DNA from: Rodentibacter genomosp. 2
Lineage (GTDB): Bacteria > Pseudomonadota > Gammaproteobacteria > Enterobacterales > Pasteurellaceae
Assembly (NCBI GenBank): GCA_001999425.1
Contig: MLHP01000001.1
Span: 1 to 51,393, forward strand
Reading direction: 5' to 3'
Length of the DNA: 51,393 nucleotides
This document shows, piece after piece, positions 1-9,221 of the stretch (within the stretch, counting starts at the first letter, position 1; each line of letters starts with the position of its first letter). Below the pieces are notes generated by a model. It did not search any database, had not been told where the DNA came from, and saw only the letters and a list, made by a program, of their open reading frames with translations. Both the position numbers and the translations under genes were made by a program.

Positions 1-35
1 GTAGATTAACATACTAGCTAATCTACGTCAGCCCC
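1..35 (-). mobile_element. Terminal end of an insertion sequence (partial)
   Basis: Read on the minus strand, this begins GGGGCTGACGTAGATTAG and continues to the window edge. It contains an internal inverted repeat, GTAGATTA and TAATCTAC at 1-8 and 19-26. The first 16 bases are repeated in opposite orientation at the right edge of the window. A GGGGCTG start resembles terminal repeats of the IS1016/IS1595 group, but that family name is from memory. No transposase is visible. Both copies being cut off at the window edges is what an assembly break in a multicopy IS looks like. Confidence 0.6.
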
Positions 36-330
36 AAACTTTTTATCACTAGATAAATCCTCTGTGTTGCTCTGAAAAAATGTAACCTTAATACTTTCTT
101 TCTTTATTTTTCTTGGAAAAACAATTCTTTTCTGCTAAATTTATATCTGTATCTAAAGGATTCTTTAATAATAATTTACTTTTACTTTTCTTATTACACA
201 AAAATAACTGACTACAAGTAGAATTAGTCTTATCATAAAGTCGGTAATCATCATTCTCAAAAAGAACCATTTCTTTTGAAAAAACATTCAAGGAAAGTAA
301 TAACAATAATATTAGTAAATTTTTATTCAT
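36..330 (-). pseudogene. Small exported protein, candidate T6SS immunity protein, frameshifted and cut by the IS end
   Basis: The ATG at 328-330 overlaps the stop of the preceding effector fragment as ATGA and has a good ribosome site (AAGGGG). The first 19 or so residues are a signal peptide (Lys, then a Leu-rich run, then FSK), so the product should be periplasmic. As read, it stops after 80 residues at 88-90. At a T5 run (about 110-115) a one-base shift opens another frame encoding KESIKVTFFQSNTEDLSSD and continuing until a stop inside the IS end at about 20-35. The simplest reading is a frameshift (mutation or sequencing error in a homopolymer) plus loss of the true C-terminus to the IS. 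The immunity role is inferred only from translational coupling to an effector and the signal peptide; no family was recognised. Confidence 0.55.
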
Positions 331-1196
331 AGTTTCCCCTTCAGTTTTTTAAATCTATTAACCATATCGGTACCTCGTCTGTGATTTCCATAATATTCTA
401 TGATTTCTCTCTCATAAATTTCATGCTTCTCTCCCCATGTGCTAGGATCTTTATTTATATTTGAATGAACTTTATAGAAATAATTTAAAGCCTCAGAAAA
501 ATCTTCTGCCACATTGCCTGGTCTATTAACATCATGATCTAATACTGTTGCTTTTCCCAAATTAGATTTCACATACTTAGATATCTGGTGATTATACCCT
601 TTTTGCTTTTTAACCAAGGCTTTATTATTTAATCTATCAATAAAATCTTCAATCTGTAAATCTTGATATTCTTCAATAATTACAGCTTCTGCAAAAATAG
701 CTACAGCTTTATTAGGCACAACTTTAGTATAATTACCAACAGAATATCCCTCCCTTAAAAACTGCTTTAATTTTGAACCTGTCATGCCATTATAATAGGC
801 AATATATTTATTATTAACATTATTCACATCCCAGCCACAACACTTAAAATATTTATTAAATAGTGATGGGTATTGTTGTTTAAACTTAAACATTTGAATC
901 GGTAATTCCCCTGCGCCAGAAGAATTAATTGTTTTTTGCATAGCACCAGCTGTTAATATTTCACTATCATAGGAATGAACAGCATCCATATTACCTTCAT
1001 TCTCTGACATTGCTAGTAAAATAGTTTTTTCATCTTGAGTTATCTTGCCTGTAGAAATTAGATAGTCCCAACGTGAATAAGAACTAAGTTTTTTATTTCT
1101 CCAATAAACTGGTCCATAAGCTTTACCGTATCTAGTACACTTAATTTGGTTAATAAGTTTATTACCACCTTGACAGCCAGGGATAATCTTCTCTTT
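327..1196 (-). pseudogene. Start-less C-terminal part of a T6SS effector, possibly lysozyme-like
   Basis: An open frame of about 289 codons runs from just after a TGA at 1197-1199 to 327. The first ATG (1010) lies inside the domain, because clearly protein-like sequence (GPVYWRNKKLSSYSRWDYL) precedes it in frame. The part around SENEGNMDAVHSYDSE, ILTAGAMQKT and GELPIQ resembles peptidoglycan-cleaving effector domains seen next to VgrG proteins, with the Glu of SENEG a candidate catalytic acid; this is tentative. No M23-like or VgrG-binding front part is present, so it is a detached toxin tail. A degenerate vgrG scrap lies immediately upstream. The stop overlaps the next gene start by ATGA, as in effector-immunity pairs. 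Confidence 0.5.
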
Positions 1197-1199
1197 TCA

Positions 1200-1305
1200 T
1201 CTACTTGTGATTCATTTACCTGATATGGGTTTTACATTTGGAGAGAAGATGGGGCGGTTCGGTGGTACTGTAATAGATCCTGCCTATGACTATAGATTGC
1301 TCTAG
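1200..1305 (-). pseudogene. Remnant of a vgrG gene
   Basis: The minus strand of about 1238-1302 encodes a peptide containing GRIYYSTTEPPHLLS. This matches the GRTYHSTTEPPYLLP segment of the vgrG copy at 6951-8997. After an AAAACCCAT match the similarity fades into sequence with stops. The piece shows that a second vgrG once stood in front of the third effector tail, or that recombination with vgrG occurred here. Confidence 0.6.
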
Positions 1306-1341
1306 GCTAGATTCTGGTTGTTAATTTTAAAAGAACAAAAA

Positions 1342-1370
1342 ATCAACCGCACTTATAAAGTGCGGTTGAT
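1342..1370 (-). terminator. Inverted USS hairpin, terminator of the second immunity gene
   Basis: ATCAACCGCACTT, a 3-base loop and AAGTGCGGTTGAT form a perfect stem made of two opposed uptake signals. On the minus strand it is followed by a T-rich run (TTTTTTGTTC). It lies 8 bases past the ancestral stop of the immunity gene. A near copy sits at 3811-3837. Confidence 0.75.
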
Positions 1371-1377
1371 AAATTGA

Positions 1378-2151
1378 TTAATTTAGATCAACTGCCTCAG
1401 CTTTGATCCACATGTTGATGTCTTTTTTTCCTTTATAATTAATTAGATACCATTTGGCATTATTCTTATCTAGGAATTTATCTAATATTAAAATTGAGTC
1501 ATTCTTAATCAAATACATATTTTATGCATACCCTGGACTTATATAGAGATGTGCTTTGTCTATAGAGATCTTATAGGACTCGCCTTCGCCTTGCCAAGCC
1601 CTATATATTTTATTATATATATCGATAGTATTAAAATCAAATAAGCCCCTATTACTTAATAACGATTTAAAGATCTTATGCAAATCTTTATTTTCTTTTA
1701 ACTTACTGATCCTAGGGCATAACTTCTCATTGGGTATATAACACAAATCCGATATTTCATAATCACTAAATAAAATTTCATCTTTATTTATATTAAATCT
1801 AAATATAAAACTATAAGCGTTTGACATTTCCCTATTCGGCTTAGCTAGTTCTAATTCCAATACATTCCCATTTACTCGTAAGTCTCTTTCTCCTTCAAAA
1901 GCATAATCATTATTATATTCTATTTTGGGAAAAATATTTTTTGATTCTTTAATAGGTTTATTATGATAAAATAGCTTAATAATTGAATCGGAATTATCAT
2001 CAAACTTACAATCTGAAGACTTTATAAAAATATGAATTGAGAAACCATCTCCGTAAGGAATCTTCTTAAATAAACAATAATCTGCTCCATATGAGCTAAA
2101 CGAAAAAAATAATAAAAATATTAAGAATATTTTATTTTTTATTCTTCGCAT
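1378..2151 (-). pseudogene. Second T6SS immunity protein, interrupted by an in-frame stop
   Basis: Translation probably starts at the ATG at 2149-2151, which overlaps the effector stop at 2139; a GTG two codons earlier is possible. A signal peptide (Lys-rich, then a Phe/Leu-rich run ending SSYGA) predicts export to the periplasm, where peptidoglycan-targeting toxins act. The frame meets TAA at 1522-1524 after about 209 residues. It then continues in the same frame as NMYLIKNDSILILDKF, WYLINYKGKK and INMWIKAEAVDLN to a stop at 1378-1380. That tail is nearly the same as the SH3-like tail of the intact immunity protein at 3848-4594 (NMYLVKGDKVSILDE, WYLINYKGKK), so the TAA is a nonsense change within a once-longer gene. 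The N-terminal part is not similar to the other immunity protein, as expected if each matches its own toxin. Confidence 0.7.
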
Positions 2152-3800
2152 TTCCACACCCTCTTTGTTATAGAAAAATTATGTCGTCTTTCCGCCTTAG
2201 AATCCGTATATGAGTTAACCACATTTGTTACATTGTTTACATCACTATCAGTGCAACCTCTTTCCGCAATAGAATTCAATCCATGAGAGGTCCAATACCC
2301 CATACTAGATAACATAACCCCTTTTACAGTTAAAATTGAATCAGGCTCATTTATAATATCAATACAAGAATCGCTTGCATATTTATCTATTTCCTTTTGA
2401 GCTGTTCTATAATTTCCCTTACCCGTTAATTGGATAAATCCCTTTCCTCTAAAATTCCATCCATCATTTGAGTCAACATCACCATTACCATTTCTATTTG
2501 AATATGCCAAATTAGCTATTTTAATTTGATCTGCAGGATGGCTACTATTCCTTCCATATTTATCTGCTTCAGCTGGATTCCTTATAAAGTATGAAAATGG
2601 GCCTTTGGGGAGTTTCTTCCCATTAACAATAAAACTTTTAGGCCTCTTTAAATGTTCAGAAGAATAATTTAGACTTTCATTTTTATATGAAATTTTTTGC
2701 CCCACTTCTTCCATTATCTGAGCAAAGAAATGCGCAATAATTCTAGGTGTATGCATATTAAATTTTTCACAATATTGATTATAAACCTCTACAATTTCTT
2801 CTTTTATCTTCCTATCAGCTAGTGGAAATAATATATCTAGTTGTTCTAGGGTTATGTAAATAGCTATTTTATATGCAGCCAACCACCCAATGACCCCCAA
2901 CGGATGCAAATAATACGCCTTCCGCTCACTATCAAACCCCTCCGCCTTCAAATCAATCACCAAATCATTCACTCGTTTTTGAATTCTATCCGCTGCATCG
3001 TTGTCATTTAATTTTCGTGCCAACGCAATAAGCTCATTAAATTTGGTCGATTGGCTCTTTGCCCATTCACTTTTATGTTTAACCACAATACCCGTTAGCC
3101 TTCTTTGTTCCTTCTCATCTAACAATAAATGTTTCAATTGTCTCACTTCGAAGGAACTACGCTGTGTTTTTCCCTTTCCAAGGTCAAGCTCTTCTAAAAT
3201 CTCTTTAAAAACAGCGCATAACGCCTCCTTATCCTTCATGGAAAATTGACTTTTCGGGTTTAAATACTCTGCAATTTTATATTTAAAAATACTAATTTCC
3301 CCTACATTATCTTCAAATACATTTACTCCCGGAAACAATACTCCATGAGTTAAGTGACTATCATCAACATAAATACCACTATCTTTATCGCGCTGTATTT
3401 GCTGATAAAGATAGGGCTGTACATTGTAGTAATCTTTCGTTTTCTTCGGGTTTTGTTTATCTCTTAACGTTTTCTTTACCACATCCACAAGTGGAAGCAT
3501 AATTTCAACTTGGCTTTGCTCGAACTTCAACTCTTCATCATTCATTATGCTATAAAGCTGACTACCGCGAGGGACATACAGGAAGTTGTCTTTAATGCCT
3601 TTCTTTTCTTTATCTTGTTTATACGCCACTTCCGCTTTATTTCTAAATTGTTCTATATCATCATAGGTAAACACTTCAAGATGTAACAACTTTTCACCAC
3701 TTTCTCCTACTTGGTTATATTCACCCATTAACCCCAGTTCATCACCCGCTTTTATGTCTATCGGATTATCCGGTTTAACCTCAATATTGGTTTTAAAAGA
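2139..3800 (-). pseudogene. Orphan T6SS effector with GH19 peptidoglycan/chitin hydrolase tail, missing its front
   Basis: The open frame begins inside the uptake-signal hairpin at 3811-3837 (GTG at 3818) and lacks a credible start. From about residue 9 it aligns with residues from about 262 onward of the full effector at 4598-6917: end of the M23-like part (GDELGLMGEYNQ, LLHLEVFTYDD), linker, and the hinge YYLHPLGVIGW. After the hinge the sequences differ. This one has a GH19 domain with FFAQIMEEVG and LNYSSEHL (candidate catalytic Glu residues), GNGD and GWNFRGKGFIQLTGKGNY. GH19 enzymes cut chitin or peptidoglycan; next to VgrG a cell-wall target is likely. The layout is that of a displaced toxin tail kept as a recombination cassette. 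Confidence 0.7.
2881..2936 (-). repeat. 56-base exact repeat at the effector hinge, copy 1
   Basis: This is identical base for base to 5236-5291. It encodes the FDSERKAYYLHPLGVIGW hinge that joins the shared linker to the variable toxin tail. The surrounding linker DNA is diverged (third-position changes), so the perfect identity right at the junction suggests recent recombination or gene conversion. Confidence 0.85.
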
Positions 3801-3810
3801 ACAAAAAAAT

Positions 3811-3837
3811 AACCGCACTTTATAAAGAAGTGCGGTT
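3811..3837 (-). terminator. Inverted USS hairpin, terminator of the first immunity gene
   Basis: AACCGCACTT, a 7-base loop and AAGTGCGGTT form a stem, followed on the minus strand by ATTTTTTTG. It lies just past the stop of the 248-residue immunity gene. The flanking sequence (TTTTAAAAGAACAAAAAA and the SH3-tail codons) is repeated at 1320-1440. Confidence 0.75.
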
Positions 3838-3847
3838 GATATAGTTA

Positions 3848-4594
3848 TTAATTTAGATCAACTGAATCGGCTTTGATCCACATGTTGATTTCTTTTTTTC
3901 CTTTGTAGTTGATTAAGTACCATTTTTCTCCATGTTCATCGATTTTCTCATCTAGAATAGAAACTTTATCTCCCTTTACTAAATACATATTACTCTTTTT
4001 ATCTAAACTATAGTAAAGATATGATTTTACTTTTACATTAGGTGTCAATTTAATTTGATCACGGTAGATATTTGAATCAAGAATATTTCCGTTTTGAGAA
4101 TATAATTTTCTAATTTCATAACCATTATCAATGGTATAATTTTCCTCACATAAATATCCACTTAATTGAAAACAATATATTTTCTCTTTTATAGAATATC
4201 CGTTCTTATAATATATTTTCGTTTTTTTATCACCCAAGATTTCATACCCTTTAATCTCCGAAAATAAAGGATGTATTTCTAATTTATCACATTCCAGTTT
4301 TAATACTACATATTCCGTATCATGAGTAGGATCACTATCAACCCTCAATATAATTTCTTTCTTATCATCAAAATCCAAGTCAGAATATTCTACATTATTA
4401 ACCTTATTATCTACCTCAAGAGCCTCATAGGAAAATAGAACTTTATTATTGTGATAAATATTAAATTTAGTAGCATCACTATCAACACTAAACTTATCAT
4501 CTAAGCGAACTGATATATCATCGATAGAAATACAAGTCTTTGATTGAGCAAAAAATGAGCAAGAAATCAATAAGATACTTAATAATTTATTCAT
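3848..4594 (-). CDS. Periplasmic T6SS immunity protein with SH3-like tail
   Basis: This 248-residue protein begins with a clear signal peptide (MNKLLSILLISCSFFAQSK). It has a beta-rich middle with acidic stretches (DLDFDDKKEIILRVDSD, reminiscent of XAC2610-like proteins found beside wall-degrading effectors) and a C-terminal SH3-like segment (MYLVKGDKVSILDE, WYLINYKGKK, WIKADSVDL). GGAG lies 7 bases before the ATG, and the gene starts 4 bases after the effector stop, so the two are translationally coupled. The role inferred is to sit in the periplasm and block the GH19 toxin delivered by sibling cells. This is the only member of the three immunity genes that looks intact. Confidence 0.65.
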   Translation of the reverse strand: MNKLLSILLISCSFFAQSKTCISIDDISVRLDDKFSVDSDATKFNIYHNNKVLFSYEALEVDNKVNNVEYSDLDFDDKKEIILRVDSDPTHDTEYVVLKLECDKLEIHPLFSEIKGYEILGDKKTKIYYKNGYSIKEKIYCFQLSGYLCEENYTIDNGYEIRKLYSQNGNILDSNIYRDQIKLTPNVKVKSYLYYSLDKKSNMYLVKGDKVSILDEKIDEHGEKWYLINYKGKKEINMWIKADSVDLN

Positions 4595-4597
4595 AAA

Positions 4598-6917
4598 TTA
4601 AACTCCAAGTGCTTCTCTAGCAATATTGGTTCTTTCAATCCTTTTTTTCATATGATTAGGTTCTTTAGGTTTATCTGGATAATAAGGCTCTTTCTGCTTC
4701 TGCCATCCATTAACTTTTACAGATACCCAAAAGTAATCTTCATTTCTAACATACTTTTGAATAGCAGTACTTTTTTCCCCTTTAAACCAATACCAAAATC
4801 CAGCTAAAACATTTAGCTCTATAAGCAATTTGATCTGCTTTTTCTGTTGATGATATTACATCTAGATCTTCGTATCCATTAAAGTTTTTTCTTGCATAAT
4901 GCTGAAATTCAGTATAATTATGTCTACCAGTTAATTGTATTAAACCTCTTCCTTTAAATCTCGCACCATCGCCTTTTTCTATATTACCCAAATCTAATCG
5001 CCCTTCATAACTTTTTGTAAAATACGTGTAATTTCCATTTTCTTCTTTATATTTTAAATCTTCCGTTTCTGCAGAAGTCTGTCCAAGGAAAAAGGCTAAA
5101 CTCTTAATATCTTTAATACCGAAAATCCATATTGCATTATTTATCGGGTAGAAATAGTCATCAATATCCTTTTCTTTTGCATTTTTAAAAATGTTTCTTA
5201 GCATATCTTTACTTAAAATTTCCCAAGAATTAGAGAACCACCCAATGACCCCCAACGGATGCAAATAATACGCCTTCCGCTCACTATCAAATCCCTCGGC
5301 TTTCAAGCCTATCCCTAAATCCCCGACCCTTGTTTGAATTTTATCCGCTGCTTCATTATTCTTCAATCTTCTCGCCAATGCGATGACCTCATTAAACTTT
5401 GAGGTTTGGCTCTTTGCCCATTCACTTTTATGTTGGACAACAATCCCCGTTAAACGCCTTTGTTCTGCTGCATTTAATAGCAATCCTTTCAATTTTCCGG
5501 CTTCAAATCGACTTTCCCCATAGCCTTGTGATTGTGCTTTATCAAGGTCTAGCTCATCTAAAATTGATTTGAATACGGGGGCTAATTTTTCCTTTTCTCC
5601 CATGGAATAATGACTTTCCGGGTCTAAGTATTCCGCAATTTTATGTTTGAAAATACTAATTTCATCGGTTTGGTCTTGGAAGATATTCATGCCCGGAAAT
5701 AAAATTCCATGGGTGAGATGACTATCATCGACATAAATTCCCACATCTTGTCCGTTTTCCACTTGTTGATAAAGATAGGGTTGAATATTGTAATAATCTT
5801 TCGTTTTCTTTGGATTATCTTTAGCTTTTACGGTTTTCTTCACCACATCCGCAATCGGTACCATGATTTCCACTTCCGTTTGAGCTAATTCCACAGCCTC
5901 GTTATCAATAAGACTATAAAGTTGGCTGCCTCGTGCGACATAAAGAAAGTTATCTTTAATCCCTTTCTTTTCTCTATCTCGTTTGTAAGCTGCCTCCGCT
6001 TTTGCTTTAAATTGTTCAATATCATCATAGGTAAAAACTTCTAAGTGTAAGAGTTTCTCACCACTTTCACCCATCTGATTATATTCACCCATTAATCCTA
6101 ACTTATCACCTGCCTTAACCTCGATTTGCTTTTCTGCCGGAAGAAAGACTTCTTTATCTATTTCAGTTTCAATTTTTTTAGCCGTAAGAATTGGAAGCCC
6201 ATATTCATGATGCTGTTGGCTTATCTGATATGAACCTTTATAAATCGTCCAGATGTCACCTTGTGCTGGACGATGTATTACACCATTTTCATCTTGATAA
6301 TATTCCAACTCATGACGGATGGCTTCTTTATTGCGAGATTTTAAAGAAATCAATAAGCCGTTCGCAAGATTAGCAATGACTAATCCACGTCTGTTTTTTA
6401 TACGTACAGGATTTTTATCTGCTGACTTTGTGACAAATTGAGTTTTATGAGGATAATCACTGATTTTTGCCATATGGCGATAAAGTGAATAAAACGTCAA
6501 TATATTTTCTTTCGGATAAGAAAGCTGATGTTTAATCAGAAAAAATCCCGTGGAATAGACCGCACTTTTATAAGGCGGTTTCGCATCTTCTTTATATTCA
6601 CTATCAACCTTATAAGCTATCAGTTTGCCATCAGCAATCGCACAAACCTTGTTATTTTCAAACTCACTACTCAGAAACTTTGAAGCACGTAAATGAATCC
6701 CTTGATGCCACATACCGCTATTATTAAAAAGAAAACGGGCACTTTCATCACCGGCAAGAAGGTTAAAATATTGCTGGGAAATATTTGTATTATTTTTACT
6801 TTTTAATGGATAAGCCACTCTAGGTAATACTGGGCTTTCTGGTTTTTTCTCCATTTGATTTGATGTAGAAGACTGCTTTTGAGTTTGAGGTTGATTATAC
6901 TGTTTTTTATTTGACAT
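4598..6917 (-). pseudogene. T6SS effector: M23-like front, linker, GH19 hydrolase tail, with a one-base frameshift
   Basis: The frame runs 711 codons from ATG 6915-6917 and ends prematurely at 4782. A shift of one base in the T4 run at about 4817-4820 restores LAGFWYWFKGEKSTA and continues to a stop at 4598-4600, giving about 773 residues. The front (about residues 30-290) has MWHQGIHLRA, AIADGKLIAY and GDKLGLMGEYNQ-LLHLEVF, which look like a degenerate M23 metallopeptidase fold. A linker (about 290-560) follows. The tail is GH19, with FLGQTSAETEDL (candidate catalytic Glu), DGARFKGRGLIQLTGRHNY and AGFWYWF. It starts 33 bases after vgrG, so it is the likely cargo of that spike, acting on wall glycan in the target periplasm. 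A T4/T3 homopolymer shift could be a sequencing error, and the gene may be intact in the cell. Confidence 0.75.
5236..5291 (-). repeat. 56-base exact repeat at the effector hinge, copy 2
   Basis: This is identical to 2881-2936 and encodes the same hinge of the full-length effector. It marks the point where the two effectors stop being alike. Confidence 0.85.
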
Positions 6918-6950
6918 AATTTATTACTCGCTATTTAGAATATTGGTGGC

Positions 6951-8997
6951 TTAGGAGATACGTAACCCGTTAAAATTAAAAGGTTGCCCATTATTAATTA
7001 TACTGTCAAACGGGCTGACATTTTCTTCCTCTCCACTTTCCTCACAAAGCTCCCCCTCAATATATACATCCCCCACCAAGGTGATGCCTTCCCGGTTGAT
7101 AATTATCGACCCGCCCGGACCACTGAGTTCTACCTGCTCATAGCCCTCAAGGTCAAAGGTTTCGCAGATTTGTTCAAACACTTCGCCCGCATGCCAAGTG
7201 CCATTCTGCGCAATGTCAATATTAAGCTCATTGCCGACATGGATGATAGTATCGCCGTGTACATTAAGATAACGGCTGTTGTTGATGTTCAGTATGTCGT
7301 CTTGTTCAATTTTCGTTATACGATTTCGTCCGATAGAGTGGGTTTGGTCTCGGTTAATCGTCAGGTCTTCATCTTGTACCACCGTTTCCGTTCGATTATT
7401 GCCGATGTTGACGATTTCATCTCTTACCACTTGCTCTGTACGGTCGTTACCTATTTGAGTGGTTTCGTCATGTTTGACAATATGGTTGAGGTCTTTTTCC
7501 GCATGCAGGAAGATTTCTTCTTGCCCTTGTTCATCTTCAAAACGCAGTTCATTAAAGCCGTTGCCTTTATGGGTTTTGGATTTAATCGTGGTACGGGTTT
7601 TGTGCTTCGGCAGAAGATAGGGTGGTTCCGTGGTACTGTGATAGGTTCTGCCGGTGACCATCGGTTGGTCCGGGTCACCATGGAGGAATTTGACTAAGAC
7701 TTCATCGCTGATACGGGGAAGCATCATATTGCCGTATTGCGCCCCTGCCCAGCCTTGCATCACTCTTACCCAACAAGAACTGTGTTCATCAAACTTTCCC
7801 CGTCTGTCCCAAGGAAACTGTAATTTCACCCGTCCCCATTCATCACAGTAAATCTCTTCCCCTTCCGGACCGACCACATGGGCGACCTGGGTGCCCCGAA
7901 TAATCGGGCGGGGCTTTTGAGGACTACGCCAAGGGGTGTGATGGGGAATCAGAAACAGCTTGTTTTCATAACGGTTGCCTTCTTCACCGGCTTCCTCCTC
8001 CATCACACCGGTTTGATAGCCTTGATGTTCCACCCGCACCACGAACCAATCTTGATTGAACGCGGCATTAATATGCCCTTCCAAAGTAAAACCATAACCC
8101 GGTATCACCCGCATATCATCCCCTGTGGCTTGAGCTGTTTCAGACAAGGCAAGGGCGGACTCTAAACGGTAGCGACTGAAAGGACGACCCTGTTCATCCC
8201 GTTTATATCTGCCGGGGTAGTCATAGTTTTCATAGGAAAGTTGAGAAGAAGAGGAGGAAACACCGTTAGAATGGACCGCACTTTGTTGATGTTCAAGGGG
8301 GTAAGGTAATTAGGGTTTAAAAACGTATAATCCCGTAGAGTGTGTTGATTGGTGGTGACTTTTCGACAATATTCAAATTGCCATAGGCTCGCGAAAGGGC
8401 GGTCGCCTGCCGGCATGGAGTTATAAGTCAATGTGCCTAAAATCGGGGAGGTGGTACTTTGATGACCAAAGTGGAGCACATGATTTTCTTCTTCATGGGA
8501 AAAATAATAGTACCAACCTTCCTCTGCCGCCAAGCGTTCAATAAAGGCGCCCGATATTGCACACAGTATTCGCGTTCCCAATCCAACGGCAAAGCCTCAA
8601 ATGCCACCTTATCCACCCGATTTTTTTGCAGCAAAGTGCGGATGATTTTTTCACTGTTTTGATGTTGGAAAATCCGGCTGTCCGATTGCAAACCGGCTCT
8701 TACTAATGCCGGTTGGACTATCATTTGATAATAGGAGCGCACAAAGCCACTTTTCCCCAAACCGAATCCCGTGACAATTCCATTGACATACCGAACCGCT
8801 TTATCGCCGAGCCAAAAGGTGAAGGTCACCGAGGTATCAATCAACGCAGAAAACGGTACATTCGGGTCAAAACTTGATAACTGCAATTCCAATTTAAAGG
8901 GTTCGGAAAGCCCTTCGGTCAGCTGAAAACTCACCACATCAAAGTGATATTTATCGCCTGTATTGAGGGTATAACGATAGTCGGATTGGGTTGCCAT
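6951..8997 (-). pseudogene. vgrG: Type VI secretion spike protein VgrG, broken by two indels
   Basis: The start is the ATG at 8995-8997 (MATQSDYRY) behind AAAGGAATAACT; a longer frame reaching 9024 has no such site. Three consecutive frames together encode a standard VgrG: gp27-like front (LDWEREYCVQYR, FIERLAAEEGWYYYF), gp5-like OB region (DEWGRVKLQFPWDRRGK, SCWVRVMQGWAGAQYGNMMLP), then the needle with HDETTQIGNDRTEQV-type heptad-like repeats. The first break, near 8546, lacks about 10 bases compared with the usual spacing between YR and AFIERL. The second, near 8305, has about 5 extra bases (TAC-CTTAC before CCCCTTGAA). Neither is a homopolymer slip, so both look like real damage. The 195-residue first fragment alone could not form a spike. 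It heads the effector chain. Confidence 0.85.
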
Positions 8998-9221
8998 AGT
9001 TATTCCTTTAATTTGAGATGTCAAACTCGGTTAGTATAACTGAATTTGCTATAAGTTAATCGTTGAATGATAAAGCCTTAAGGGCTGAAGTCGATTTTTA
9101 CTAAATTCTGAAAAATTTTCAAGTAGTCAGAAAAATCTGTTTATAGTCGCTTTGATTTATATCGTAACTACATCATAGATTTATTCCAAGCGATCAATTC
9201 CGAAAGAAAAATTTTCCTTCC

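Noticed and set aside
2139-6917. Prophage endolysins
   Set aside because: GH19 enzymes also occur in phages, but there are no holin, capsid or tail genes, while vgrG and exported immunity-like genes are adjacent.
7451-8165. Several open frames on both strands across vgrG
   Set aside because: They are shadows of the high-GC vgrG coding sequence with no start signals or recognisable domains.
1-9024. A complete T6SS apparatus
   Set aside because: Only spike, effector and immunity genes are present; no tssA-tssM, hcp or clpV homologues lie in the window.
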